NCBI GenBank assembly: GCA_937892395.1 | Contig: CALAGJ010000157.1 | Coordinates: forward strand, 1 to 31,556 | Direction of reading: 5' to 3' | Origin: an uncultured Parafilimonas sp. | GTDB lineage: Bacteria; Bacteroidota; Bacteroidia; Chitinophagales; Chitinophagaceae | Length of the DNA: 31,556 nucleotides | Shown here: positions 1-6,163 of the stretch, one piece after another | Layout of the letters: every line of letters starts with the position of its first letter | Numbering within the stretch: the first letter of the stretch is position 1 | Notes under the pieces: generated by a model | Databases searched by the model: none | The model's input: only the letters and a program-made list of their open reading frames with translations | Told to the model about the DNA's origin: nothing | Program-made: the position numbers and the translations under genes

Positions 1-55
1 ACTCTTCCGAAGTTTTTGCATTTAATCTTTGTTTTAATAATTCTATATTTTTCAT
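1..55 (-). CDS. Start of an unknown early gene (cut by window edge)
   Basis: An ATG at 55 opens a minus-strand frame that stays open to the window edge, encoding MKNIELLKQRLNAKTSEE (18 residues). The leader is A/T-rich, as for the other genes here. It lies in the same direction as the helicase gene and would be the next gene of the early operon. The TnpB element occupies all the space between the two. Function cannot be judged from 18 residues. Confidence 0.5.
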   Translation of the reverse strand, partial: MKNIELLKQRLNAKTSEE

Positions 56-70
56 ATTAAGGGAGCAGGA

Positions 71-98
71 AACCAACCCATCGCTTTGCGTGGGTTGG
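71..98 (+). repeat. Left-end hairpin of the TnpB element
   Basis: A perfect 8-bp stem, CCAACCCA (73-80) with TGGGTTGG (91-98), encloses the 10-nt loop TCGCTTTGCG. The same loop occurs in the right-end hairpin of the second, remnant element at 9675-9700. Subterminal hairpins are what IS200/IS605-family ends use for recognition by the TnpA transposase, so this is probably the left end. The exact outer boundary cannot be placed. Confidence 0.7.
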
Positions 99-121
99 AG
101 GAATGCGACCTGTTGTTCGCT

Positions 122-153
122 TTTGGTTATCTCAAACATTTGAAGTACATTTG
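122..153 (+). promoter_or_regulatory. Bacteroidota promoter for tnpB
   Basis: TTTG at 122-125 and TACATTTG at 146-153 are separated by 20 nt, matching the Bacteroidota primary-sigma consensus TTTG-N19-21-TAnnTTTG at every fixed position. The -7 box ends only 4 nt before the GTG start of tnpB at 158, so transcription would begin at or next to the start codon and the message would be leaderless or nearly so. Confidence 0.7.
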
Positions 154-157
154 TGTT

Positions 158-1306
158 GTGAAACTTACGTTGAAGATTAAACTTTTGCCTTCTAAAGAAC
201 AGGCTGATTTGCTTCTGAAAACAATCAAAGAAGCGAATGCAGTTTGTAATACCATTTCTGAAATAGCTTGGGAAAAGAAAATCTTTAACCAATTTAAAAT
301 TCACAACGAAGTCTATCACAGTTTGAAAGGCTCTTCTAATCTTTCTGCACAGGTATTGGTGCGCTGCATCTCTAAAGTTGCTGATGCCTACAAATTGGAT
401 AAGAAAGTAAAACGCACTTTCAAACCACTTGGCAGTATTACCTATGACAGTCGTATTCTTTCTTACAAAGGTGATACGGTTTCTATCTGGTCTGTTGGTG
501 GCAGGCTCAAAATGCCGTTTGTCTGCCACAACCCGAACTATCTTCCGTACATCAAAGGCGAGGCAGACTTGCTTTTTAGAAAAGGAAAGTTTTACCTGTT
601 TCAAGCGGTTGATATAGTGGAGGATGATGTAAAAGATGTTGAAGAATTTATCGGTTGCGACCTTGGCTTGACCGACATTGCCGTTACTTCTGACGGCACG
701 AAACACTCTGCCGAATGGCTTAATCAATATAGAGAAAAAAGACAAAAGGTTCGTGGTTCTATTCAGCGCAAAGGCACTAAGGGGAAAACACGGTCTTGTA
801 AAAGAGGCTGCGCTAAACTTTTGAAACGGCTTAAAGGCAAAGAACGAACTACCGCTACTATTCAAAACCATACTATCGCAAAGCGCATTGTACAATCTGC
901 TAAAGAACAAAGCAAAGGAATTGCTATTGAAGATTTGACCAACATTCGTTTTACTTCTAAACGGAGAAACAAAAAGTTTAGAACAAAACTTGGTCGTTGG
1001 TCTTTCGGGCAACTCCGTTCTTTTTTGGAGTATAAAGCCGCTTTGAGTGGTGTTAAATTGGTAGTGGTTGAACCCGCATACACAAGCAAGACGTGTTCTG
1101 TTTGCCATCACATAGGCGACAGAAACAACAAATCTTTTAAGTGCAACAACTGCGGAAACAATATGGATGCCGATGTGAACGCATCGCTCAATATTGCTAC
1201 GCTTGGGCGTGTTGTAAACCACGCTGGAGAATCGGATATGTATAGTTGTTCTGTACATTATTTAGGTTCAAAGCCCATCCCATCAGCGTTAGCTGTGGGT
1301 GGGTAG
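158..1306 (+). CDS. tnpB: TnpB RNA-guided endonuclease
   Basis: This 382-residue protein is full length for TnpB. In this family the enzyme uses an omega RNA made from the element's right end to cut DNA beside a short target motif, which helps retain the element. Visible features are an N-terminal wedge/REC-like region, the RuvC-like acids D168 (GCDLGLTD), E258 (IEDL) and D339 (DADVNAS), and a zinc ribbon with C313, C316, C329 and C332 between the last two. All key residues are present, so it looks active. I chose the GTG at 158, which yields the usual KLTLKIKLLP beginning. A TTG at 86 lies inside the left-end hairpin and would add 24 atypical residues. The last codons and the stop run into the right-end hairpin. 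It is on the opposite strand to the phage operon. Confidence 0.93.
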   Translation: MKLTLKIKLLPSKEQADLLLKTIKEANAVCNTISEIAWEKKIFNQFKIHNEVYHSLKGSSNLSAQVLVRCISKVADAYKLDKKVKRTFKPLGSITYDSRILSYKGDTVSIWSVGGRLKMPFVCHNPNYLPYIKGEADLLFRKGKFYLFQAVDIVEDDVKDVEEFIGCDLGLTDIAVTSDGTKHSAEWLNQYREKRQKVRGSIQRKGTKGKTRSCKRGCAKLLKRLKGKERTTATIQNHTIAKRIVQSAKEQSKGIAIEDLTNIRFTSKRRNKKFRTKLGRWSFGQLRSFLEYKAALSGVKLVVVEPAYTSKTCSVCHHIGDRNNKSFKCNNCGNNMDADVNASLNIATLGRVVNHAGESDMYSCSVHYLGSKPIPSALAVGG

Positions 1307-1311
1307 TTTAC
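1274..1311 (+). repeat. Right-end hairpin of the TnpB element
   Basis: CCCA-T-CCCA (1274-1282, one bulged T) pairs with TGGGTGGG (1296-1303), followed by TAGTTTAC. The remnant element ends the same way (GAGTGGG then TAGTTCAC). In TnpB systems this region is the 3' scaffold of the omega RNA, and the guide would be read from the flank starting near 1312. The tnpB stop codon TAG (1304-1306) lies inside it. Confidence 0.7.
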
Positions 1312-2592
1312 TTATAAAAGTTTCAGTTTTTTGATATTAAAGTCTTTCACAAACCATTTAGTTGTGTAATCCTGCTTGCCAATAACTGTTTTGTATATCT
1401 TTTCTTCAATTCCTCCATCACAAAAAATCCAATATAGTAGGCATTCTTTTGTTCTGTTTTTACTTTGTATCCTTGCTCTTGCTTGTTGGTAACTAACAGA
1501 GGAAAAGTCGATATTCAGCATAATCAAGCAATCGGCAGTACTTAAATCAATACCTTCACGTCCGCTTTGTATTTGGGAAATAAATACCAGGTCGTTAACA
1601 TTCTCACCGTACACATACCGGCTAAAAAAATCGGGGTCGCCAGTAGTGTTGAAATATTTTTTTAACATCAATTCTTCTGCCCTGAACTTGTAGAAGATGG
1701 CAATCTTTTTGCCTTTGAATTGGTGCTTAATAAACTCAACCTTGCTGGTATCAAAGTATATAGGTTGTTGTATGTTATCGGCAATTACAGTTCCGCTATA
1801 TATTTGGTGCAGCTTTTGCATTAGCTTCACTTCGGTATCTGCCACAATCTCTTCGCCATTGGTGCCAATATGCACCCGCTTTTTTCGCATTTTATCAGCA
1901 AGGTTGTAGGTAACCTCTTTCATTTTTACTTTCAAAACATGCTCCTGCACATCTTGAATAAACCCTGCTTCCTCTTGGGTATAGCTAATAAACAGGTGCT
2001 TACAAAATCTGTCAATATCGTCTTGCTTTGCATTGCTGTAATCTGTAATTTCTCTGTTATAGAAGTAGCGTTTTTTCTTATTTACAAACTCATTTGCCCA
2101 CTTATAGAAATTGGTATAGTCTGCAAAAGGTGAGTAATCGCTAATCCAAAACTGGTGGTAAATTTGGCTGTAGCTTTCAGGTGTAGGCGTTCCGCTTAAA
2201 TATATAATGGGTTTGCCTTTGCACAATTCTTTTAGTTGCTTTGTTCTTTCTGCTGGTTGTGTAAATTGTCCTAAGCAATGAGCTTCATCGCAAACAATTA
2301 AATCAAAATCCTTATCACCTAATTTGCCAATGCCTTCATAGTTAGTTACCAACAAATTATATTTTGGTTTCAACAATTCATAATCGCTTTCAATGCTGCT
2401 TATTGCTTTCTTTTTTGTCAAAAACAAAACACTTGCATTTTCAATTTTAACTAAGTATCTACCAGCAGCGGACAGGGATGTTAATGTTTTCCCTGTCCGT
2501 ACCTGCATGGATAAATAAACTATTTTGAATTGTTGCAATAACTCACAAGCCTTGCCTGAAATGGAAACTTGATATGGTCTTAAAGTAATCAT
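1312..2592 (-). CDS. DEAH-box superfamily 2 helicase
   Basis: This 426-residue protein is an ATP-dependent SF2 helicase or translocase, probably acting in phage DNA replication or recombination. Visible motifs: Walker A VRTGKT (31-36), DEAH (102-105), motif III SGT (133-135), motif V SGREGIDL (343-350) and motif VI with arginines in QQARARIQSKNR (369-380). Both RecA-like lobes are present. The resemblance is to phage and SNF2-like helicases rather than to a replicative DnaB. Its start overlaps the stop of the upstream gene by 4 nt, implying translational coupling. The stop codon directly abuts the right end of the TnpB element, which therefore inserted just past the gene. Confidence 0.92.
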   Translation of the reverse strand: MITLRPYQVSISGKACELLQQFKIVYLSMQVRTGKTLTSLSAAGRYLVKIENASVLFLTKKKAISSIESDYELLKPKYNLLVTNYEGIGKLGDKDFDLIVCDEAHCLGQFTQPAERTKQLKELCKGKPIIYLSGTPTPESYSQIYHQFWISDYSPFADYTNFYKWANEFVNKKKRYFYNREITDYSNAKQDDIDRFCKHLFISYTQEEAGFIQDVQEHVLKVKMKEVTYNLADKMRKKRVHIGTNGEEIVADTEVKLMQKLHQIYSGTVIADNIQQPIYFDTSKVEFIKHQFKGKKIAIFYKFRAEELMLKKYFNTTGDPDFFSRYVYGENVNDLVFISQIQSGREGIDLSTADCLIMLNIDFSSVSYQQARARIQSKNRTKECLLYWIFCDGGIEEKIYKTVIGKQDYTTKWFVKDFNIKKLKLL

Positions 2593-3227
2593 ACTGTTTC
2601 CAATTCTTCGTTTTCAAGTGGCTGTGTAAATAATGTCCATTCGCTTGGCAGCATTCTCTCCTCAATCTTCTTGCTGTTGTCTTTTCTAATTAAAGTTTTC
2701 CAGCCCCGTTTTGGTTCATGGTATTTTACCAAACAGTCAATTTCCCTGCTTTCGTAACCGGATGCAACTTTGTTACTCAAATCTGTAATATGTGATTTAA
2801 GCGAATTGGCACGAGATGTATAAGAACTGGTAACAGATTTTTTCTCTTGTTCTACCTGTTGTAACTCCTGTACTTTATTGGCCATTTCAACGCTTAGTTG
2901 ATGTACTTCGTCAGGTTCAAAATCATAGCGTAACCAACGCTTTTCTATCTTTGGTACAGTCGCTACTTCTTTGCTTTCAGCAGCGATTGGCTCGTCAAAA
3001 TCTTCACTTTTAAGATTCCGCTTTTCTCCGTTGGAAATTTGCTCCAATAATTCTGTGGGGTCTTCCTCAAAAACAAACCCCTGCGTTTTACCTCCTTTCC
3101 ATTTTCCACCAATAAGTTCAAGTTGCTTTTTAACTTCTTTGTACTCTTTCCGTTCCAACTGAACGGCTGGTAGTTTTACAATGTTACCCTCCACGGTGCA
3201 TTGTTGTAGTACTTCTTTTGTAGTCAT
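2589..3227 (-). CDS. Unknown early protein with a coiled coil
   Basis: A 212-residue protein whose N-terminal domain (about 15-65) contains LELIGGKWKGGKTQGFVF. A similar module is, from memory, found at the N-termini of phage-borne DNA-modification proteins in Bacteroidota. Residues about 110-155 look like a charged coiled coil with many Q, E and K. The C-terminal part is basic then acidic. It overlaps the helicase start by 4 nt, so the two are probably made together and may cooperate on DNA. No catalytic motif is visible, and I do not assign a function. Confidence 0.75.
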   Translation of the reverse strand: MTTKEVLQQCTVEGNIVKLPAVQLERKEYKEVKKQLELIGGKWKGGKTQGFVFEEDPTELLEQISNGEKRNLKSEDFDEPIAAESKEVATVPKIEKRWLRYDFEPDEVHQLSVEMANKVQELQQVEQEKKSVTSSYTSRANSLKSHITDLSNKVASGYESREIDCLVKYHEPKRGWKTLIRKDNSKKIEERMLPSEWTLFTQPLENEELETV

Positions 3228-3253
3228 TTTAATTTTATTTACTTGTTAAAAAA

Positions 3254-3532
3254 TTATGTGAATTCAAATCTTTCGTTCTCTTTTATAATAGTTGTTTTAA
3301 AAGGGAATTTGTCTTTTGGAACTTGGTTAATCATATCCATTAAATTAGCAGAACCAGTAAATAATACACGTTTGCTACCATCAACTAATACCTGTATGTA
3401 AAGGCATTTGCCAGTTCCTTTATCATATTTTGAAACCTCAATCTTGTAGGCTTCAACAGTTATTTGTTTATTAAGTATCCTATCAATTTTTATCTTATCT
3501 CCTTCAAAACTTTTGCTTTGTGGCTTTCGCAT
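3254..3532 (-). CDS. Small early protein with N-terminus inside the RT remnant
   Basis: A 92-residue protein (94 if TTG 3538 is used) containing KIKIDRILNKQITVEAYKI and, later, KRVLFTGSANLMDMI. It is beta-strand-rich and resembles small phage early proteins that I cannot name. The first ten or so residues (MRKPQSKSF) are read out of frame from DNA that also encodes the reverse-transcriptase remnant at 3504-3593. The likely native body starts at about SFEGDKIKI. The present start region therefore looks acquired when the reverse transcriptase was deleted, and the original start codon may be lost. Confidence 0.7.
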   Translation of the reverse strand: MRKPQSKSFEGDKIKIDRILNKQITVEAYKIEVSKYDKGTGKCLYIQVLVDGSKRVLFTGSANLMDMINQVPKDKFPFKTTIIKENERFEFT

Positions 3533-3593
3533 CGGCAAGCTGCAAGTTTTCTATGCTATAAATTTGTTGATATATGTTATTTATTCGTTTCAT
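3504..3593 (-). pseudogene. 5' remnant of a DGR reverse transcriptase
   Basis: An ATG at 3593, preceded by AAAGG, opens a 29-codon frame beginning MKRINNIYQQIYSIENLQ and continuing LADAKA before diverging and stopping at 3504. From memory, this closely matches the first residues of Bacteroidota DGR reverse transcriptases (form MKR-N-L/I-Y-x-x-I-x-S-x-x-N-L-x-L-A-D-x-K-A), which then continue with R-K-G-K. Here the match ends after LADAKA, near 3522, and the DNA passes into the next gene in another frame. The roughly 300 further residues, including the catalytic YxDD-type motif, are missing. Its place just after a template-repeat-like sequence is the canonical DGR position. The identification rests on recalled sequence and has not been checked by a search. 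Confidence 0.65.
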
Positions 3594-3604
3594 TCCTTTG
3601 CTTT

Positions 3605-3636
3605 AAAAATGCCCTTTCGCTTTCGCTACTAAGGCA
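3605..3636 (-). other. Structured element before the RT remnant
   Basis: Read on the minus strand, TGCC (3636-3633) pairs with GGCA (3613-3610). A small inner GC/GC stem is capped by a GAAA tetraloop, and five T follow (3609-3605). It could be part of the DGR RNA spacer that primes cDNA synthesis between template repeat and reverse transcriptase, or a weak intrinsic terminator left behind. The stem is short, so confidence is low. Confidence 0.35.
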
Positions 3637-3656
3637 CTTTATAAATGATTTGTTTT

Positions 3657-3697
3657 TTGCCGAGAGGCAAGGTTTATGCTGCAATAATTTAAGCATA
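3657..3697 (-). other. Two hairpins at and after the template-repeat 3' end
   Basis: On the minus strand, TATGCT (3697-3692) pairs with AGCATA (3680-3675) across an 11-nt loop. Then TTGCC (3670-3666) pairs with GGCAA (3661-3657) around TCTC. The first overlaps the end of the template-like copy. A-runs, not T-runs, follow, so neither is a minus-strand terminator. They fit a folded DGR RNA spacer, but that is inference. Confidence 0.4.
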
Positions 3698-3765
3698 GGT
3701 GAGAGCTGACATTCGTATTCGTATTCCAGTTATCGTAGTCGTTGTACGCCAGCCTGAAACCTGAC
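3691..3765 (-). repeat. Template-repeat-like sequence of a DGR
   Basis: This 75-bp non-coding block is homologous to the repeats at 3883-3957 and 4267-4341. Its core (columns 1-35 = 3745 down to 3711) is adenine-rich and would encode YNDYDNWNTNTN. Such AAY-rich templates are typical of DGRs because they maximise diversity. Of its 16 core adenines, 15 are replaced in one or both gene copies. Of its 19 non-adenines only one (column 6, position 3740) differs, in one copy. The outer blocks differ from the genes at about seven positions, mostly G to A on the coding strand, as expected for a template drifting after loss of activity. A stop codon follows soon in the same frame. Confidence 0.8.
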
Positions 3766-3806
3766 AACGAACAAAACACAACCCATGCAGCATACAACCT
3801 TTTTAC

Positions 3807-4184
3807 TTACCCTATTAATAAATAATCTTCGTATAATTCTTTGAATGTTTCAAACGTGTGTTTGGCAGCTTCTCTACTTTTGAAGCAAAGGCGAGAGCCG
3901 ACACCCGTAATCGTATGCCAGAGATCGTAGCCGTCGCACGCCAGCCCGAAACCCGATGGTTTGGTTTCATCTTTTACAATATCCGGCCATAACTCGTACT
4001 TGTATTCATCGGTATTGCTCCAATCGGGTTGCCAACCATCATTCACCGCTTCAACAATAATCACAAGTTTGTAATGTGATGATAATGCTTTGCGATGCTT
4101 TTCAGGTGCATTATCAAATGTTGGAATACTTGCATCGTAACCCAAAGCCACACAGGCTTCTTCAAATGTTTTAATTGGTTTCAT
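3807..4184 (-). CDS. DGR variable protein, copy 2
   Basis: A 125-residue protein paralogous to its upstream neighbour. The shared N-terminal part includes IKTFEEACVALG and KLVII-EA-N-GWQPDW. Then comes the variable block starting SGFGLA, the hypervariable stretch CDGYDLWHTITG, and VGSRLCFK. The gene ends with a conserved helix-like tail of about 30 residues. DGR variable proteins usually display such a segment as a ligand-binding surface, most often in a C-type lectin fold. I cannot identify that fold here, and the size is small for it. No signal peptide or membrane segment is visible. It starts 3 nt after the upstream stop, so the two are co-translated. I recall similar unnamed proteins as common in Bacteroidota genomes. 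Confidence 0.85.
   Translation of the reverse strand: MKPIKTFEEACVALGYDASIPTFDNAPEKHRKALSSHYKLVIIVEAVNDGWQPDWSNTDEYKYELWPDIVKDETKPSGFGLACDGYDLWHTITGVGSRLCFKSREAAKHTFETFKELYEDYLLIG
3883..3957 (-). repeat. DGR variable repeat VR2
   Basis: This is the variable block of the second paralogue. The outer 20 nt (3957-3938, ATCGGGTTTCGGGCTGGCGT) and the final 21 nt (3903-3883) are identical to VR1, including silent positions. The core (3937-3904) differs from VR1 at 13 columns. At 12 of these the template-like copy has A. The exception, column 6, has A in VR1. The GC-rich 3' block is where the initiation of mutagenic homology would lie. Confidence 0.85.
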
Positions 4185-4187
4185 TAT

Positions 4188-4595
4188 TTATTTTTTGGTA
4201 GTTAAAAAATCGTTGTAGATGTCTGCAAATTGTGTGGCTGCATACTTAGCCAATTCGGCTGTTTTAAAGCAAAGGCGAGAGCCGACAGCCGCAACCGAAT
4301 CCCAGCTACCGCAGATGCCGTACGCCAGCCCGAAACCCGATTTGTGTTCAAACCAAGGCACATACTTACGTTGGTTGCTATCTGTCCAATCTGGCTGCCA
4401 ACCTTCGTTTAAAGCCTTTGCAATTATTACAAGTTTGGTATAAGCAAATATTGAATTGGTATCATCGTCCAATCCAGCAACGCCCACCTGCACTTTATCT
4501 AATCCTACTACTTTGCAGGCATCATCAAAAGTTTTAACCCTTTCAATTATGGGTTGTGAATTTGTGGAGGCTTTTGCCTCATAAATTGTTTGCAT
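4188..4595 (-). CDS. DGR variable protein, copy 1
   Basis: A 135-residue paralogue of the next gene. Shared parts are VKTFDDACKVVGLD, KLVIIAKALNEGWQPDW and KYVPWF, followed by the variable block SGFGLA, the hypervariable YGICGSWDSVAA and VGSRLCFK, and a tail ending KYAATQFADIYNDFLTTKK. Outside the block the two proteins are only moderately similar, yet inside it the DNA ends are identical. That contrast indicates copying from a shared template rather than ordinary divergence. No export signal is visible. It sits in the early operon rather than beside tail-fibre genes, so it is unlikely to be the usual receptor-binding DGR target. Its ligand is unknown. Confidence 0.85.
   Translation of the reverse strand: MQTIYEAKASTNSQPIIERVKTFDDACKVVGLDKVQVGVAGLDDDTNSIFAYTKLVIIAKALNEGWQPDWTDSNQRKYVPWFEHKSGFGLAYGICGSWDSVAAVGSRLCFKTAELAKYAATQFADIYNDFLTTKK
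4267..4341 (-). repeat. DGR variable repeat VR1
   Basis: The variable block has a 5' constant part 4341-4322, a hypervariable core 4321-4288 and a 3' constant part 4287-4267. All core differences from the template-like copy fall on its adenines, except column 6 (A here, G in the other two). Replacements include G, T and C, as with error-prone reverse transcription opposite adenine, rather than transitions only. Confidence 0.85.
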
Positions 4596-4616
4596 TGTTA
4601 TTCTTTTAAATTGTTA

Positions 4617-5231
4617 TTAAAATGGTAGGCTTGATGAACTGCCATGTAAATCAGGAGTGTTAAAGTCAATTCGTGGTAGTTCTTTTCCACCAAGGCATTT
4701 ATGAATAAATGAATCAATACTTTGCCCTGCGTTTTCTACATAAGACTTCATTTCAATTAAAGCATCTTTTGCATAGTTGCGTAGCCTTTCAATTGCTTTT
4801 GATTCCAACAATTCAAACGGTATCATTTCTACACCCCACCTGGCTATAAGCATTGCCGGTGCATTCCATTCGTATTCGCTGTGGAGAAAACCTACAACAA
4901 AAGGATCGGGTGTTTTGTCGTCTGAAAAAACATAGATGCTTTTAAACCACCCGTGCTGTTGTGCGTTGCGTACTTCTTTTAATACTTCCAACGGAATAGT
5001 TGCTTGTCGGTAATCAGCTATTTTTGTTTTTAATGGACAAAGCACTCTTATTATTCTTGCCGTTTTTGGGTCAATAGCCATGTATGGTGGTGCTTTACTT
5101 TCGGGACTTTTTTCAGATAGGTTTAATTGCCCCTTCAACCCTAAATCTTCACAGATTAATTGCCATTCAGTAGCATTATCTGCATCTTGTAAATCCTGTA
5201 ATTCAGGTTCAATAAATATTTCGTATGCCAT
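4617..5231 (-). CDS. Unknown early phage protein
   Basis: A 204-residue soluble protein beginning MAYEIFIEPEL. It has an N-terminal acidic part, a central mixed region with IIRVLCPLKTKIADY and a C-terminal helical part, and it ends in serines followed by LPF. No known motif is seen. It sits 20 nt upstream of the DGR target genes and just downstream of the RecB-like nuclease in the same operon, suggesting a role in early DNA metabolism, but context is the only support. Confidence 0.7.
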   Translation of the reverse strand: MAYEIFIEPELQDLQDADNATEWQLICEDLGLKGQLNLSEKSPESKAPPYMAIDPKTARIIRVLCPLKTKIADYRQATIPLEVLKEVRNAQQHGWFKSIYVFSDDKTPDPFVVGFLHSEYEWNAPAMLIARWGVEMIPFELLESKAIERLRNYAKDALIEMKSYVENAGQSIDSFIHKCLGGKELPRIDFNTPDLHGSSSSLPF

Positions 5232-5253
5232 TGTATAAAAATTTATGAAGTGA

Positions 5254-6048
5254 TTAAATTGTTTCTGTTACTGGTTCGGGTGTTCTTACTGGTTTTGCAT
5301 CTTCCAGTTTCAACCTATCGGGTAGTGTTAGGTTCTTTGGCTTGTAGTTAGGATTTTGCCTGTCCCATATTCTTCGCACATCGCAAAAGGAATTCCATAA
5401 GTCAACAAGCAGCTCGTCAAACTCTTTTAATTGCCAGCCTAAACCTTGTATTTTTTCGCCTTTTTTATCAGCACCACGAGTTAGTGCCTTTAACCACATT
5501 ATGCCAAAGCGTTGCACTTTATTGTCGGGGTTAAATTCGTTCCACATGGTTGCGTAAGCTGCTAATTGCAAAGCGTGGCTGTCGTAGATGTTGTTAGATG
5601 TTTTGGTATCAATTAACCACAGTTCACCATTGATACGGCATATAATATCCATGGTGCCACCAAGTCTTAAAGTATCGCTAACAAAATTGATTTCAGCACC
5701 CAGCAATTCAGGTTTATATGTTTGCCAAAACTCAACAAACTTGTTTATCATCTGCCACTCTGCAAAGTCGTAATATCCATTTCCGTTTTCATCCGCCCAC
5801 ACCACTTCGTTACCTAACAGGTATTGCTCAATTGCACCGTGTACACGGCTGCCACTATCTCCAGCACGTTTCATTACTTCATCTGCATTGCTGCCTAAAT
5901 CTTTCAGCCATTGGCTGTAACCAAAACCTTTCGGCAATGCTTCTAAAACAGTTGTAACTGACGGATAAAAAGTAATTCCGTCTTTGGTGTAAAATCTTTC
6001 ATCCAAAAAATCAATGCGTTGGATGTCGCCTTTGTGAATAATAGCCAT
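5254..6048 (-). CDS. RecB/Cas4-like PD-(D/E)XK nuclease
   Basis: A 264-residue nuclease of the RecB/exonuclease class, probably processing DNA ends for phage recombination or replication. The family residues appear in order: H70 (GSRVHGAIE), E119, D134 (GGTMDII), D147-x-K149 (LIDTKTS) and the QLAAY motif (161-165). There are no obvious cysteines for a Cas4-type iron-sulfur cluster. I chose ATG 6048. An upstream ATG at 6081 would add 11 residues, but the later one gives the usual beginning and an A/T-rich leader. It lies downstream of the SSB-like gene across a hairpin-containing gap, a usual partnership for phage recombination genes. Confidence 0.88.
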   Translation of the reverse strand: MAIIHKGDIQRIDFLDERFYTKDGITFYPSVTTVLEALPKGFGYSQWLKDLGSNADEVMKRAGDSGSRVHGAIEQYLLGNEVVWADENGNGYYDFAEWQMINKFVEFWQTYKPELLGAEINFVSDTLRLGGTMDIICRINGELWLIDTKTSNNIYDSHALQLAAYATMWNEFNPDNKVQRFGIMWLKALTRGADKKGEKIQGLGWQLKEFDELLVDLWNSFCDVRRIWDRQNPNYKPKNLTLPDRLKLEDAKPVRTPEPVTETI

Positions 6049-6069
6049 TGTGAATAATTTTAAAAGATT

Positions 6070-6097
6070 AAAAATTGCCAACTCTTACCCGGTTGGC
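6070..6097 (-). terminator. Hairpin with T-run between SSB-like and nuclease genes
   Basis: On the minus strand GCCAAC (6097-6092) pairs with GTTGGC (6082-6077) around a 9-nt loop, followed by AA and five T (6074-6070). This fits a weak intrinsic terminator or attenuator that lowers nuclease expression relative to the SSB-like gene. The 115-nt intergenic stretch is the longest in this part of the operon. Confidence 0.45.
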
Positions 6098-6163
6098 TTA
6101 GGGCTCGCCTTACACATCTTTTCTGTTTGCCAAGCCAGCTGTGGCCGTAGGCGTGTGCTGCCT

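Larger units (their letters stand above)
71..1311 (+). mobile_element. IS200/IS605-type element carrying only tnpB
   Basis: The span runs from the left hairpin to the right-end hairpin and its GTTTAC tail. The cargo is a single intact tnpB and no tnpA, so it would need a transposase in trans. It fills the gap between the helicase stop codon (1312) and the next phage gene (start at 55), so no phage reading frame is visibly broken. The right end is similar in sequence to the remnant at 9675-9708. The left boundary is approximate. Confidence 0.75.

Noticed and set aside
3691..3806. Third copy of the DGR target read as a decayed protein gene
   Set aside because: The frame soon hits a stop, it has no start codon or N-terminal half, and its adenine-rich core fits a template repeat better than a random pseudogene. 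A decayed third target copy cannot be fully excluded.
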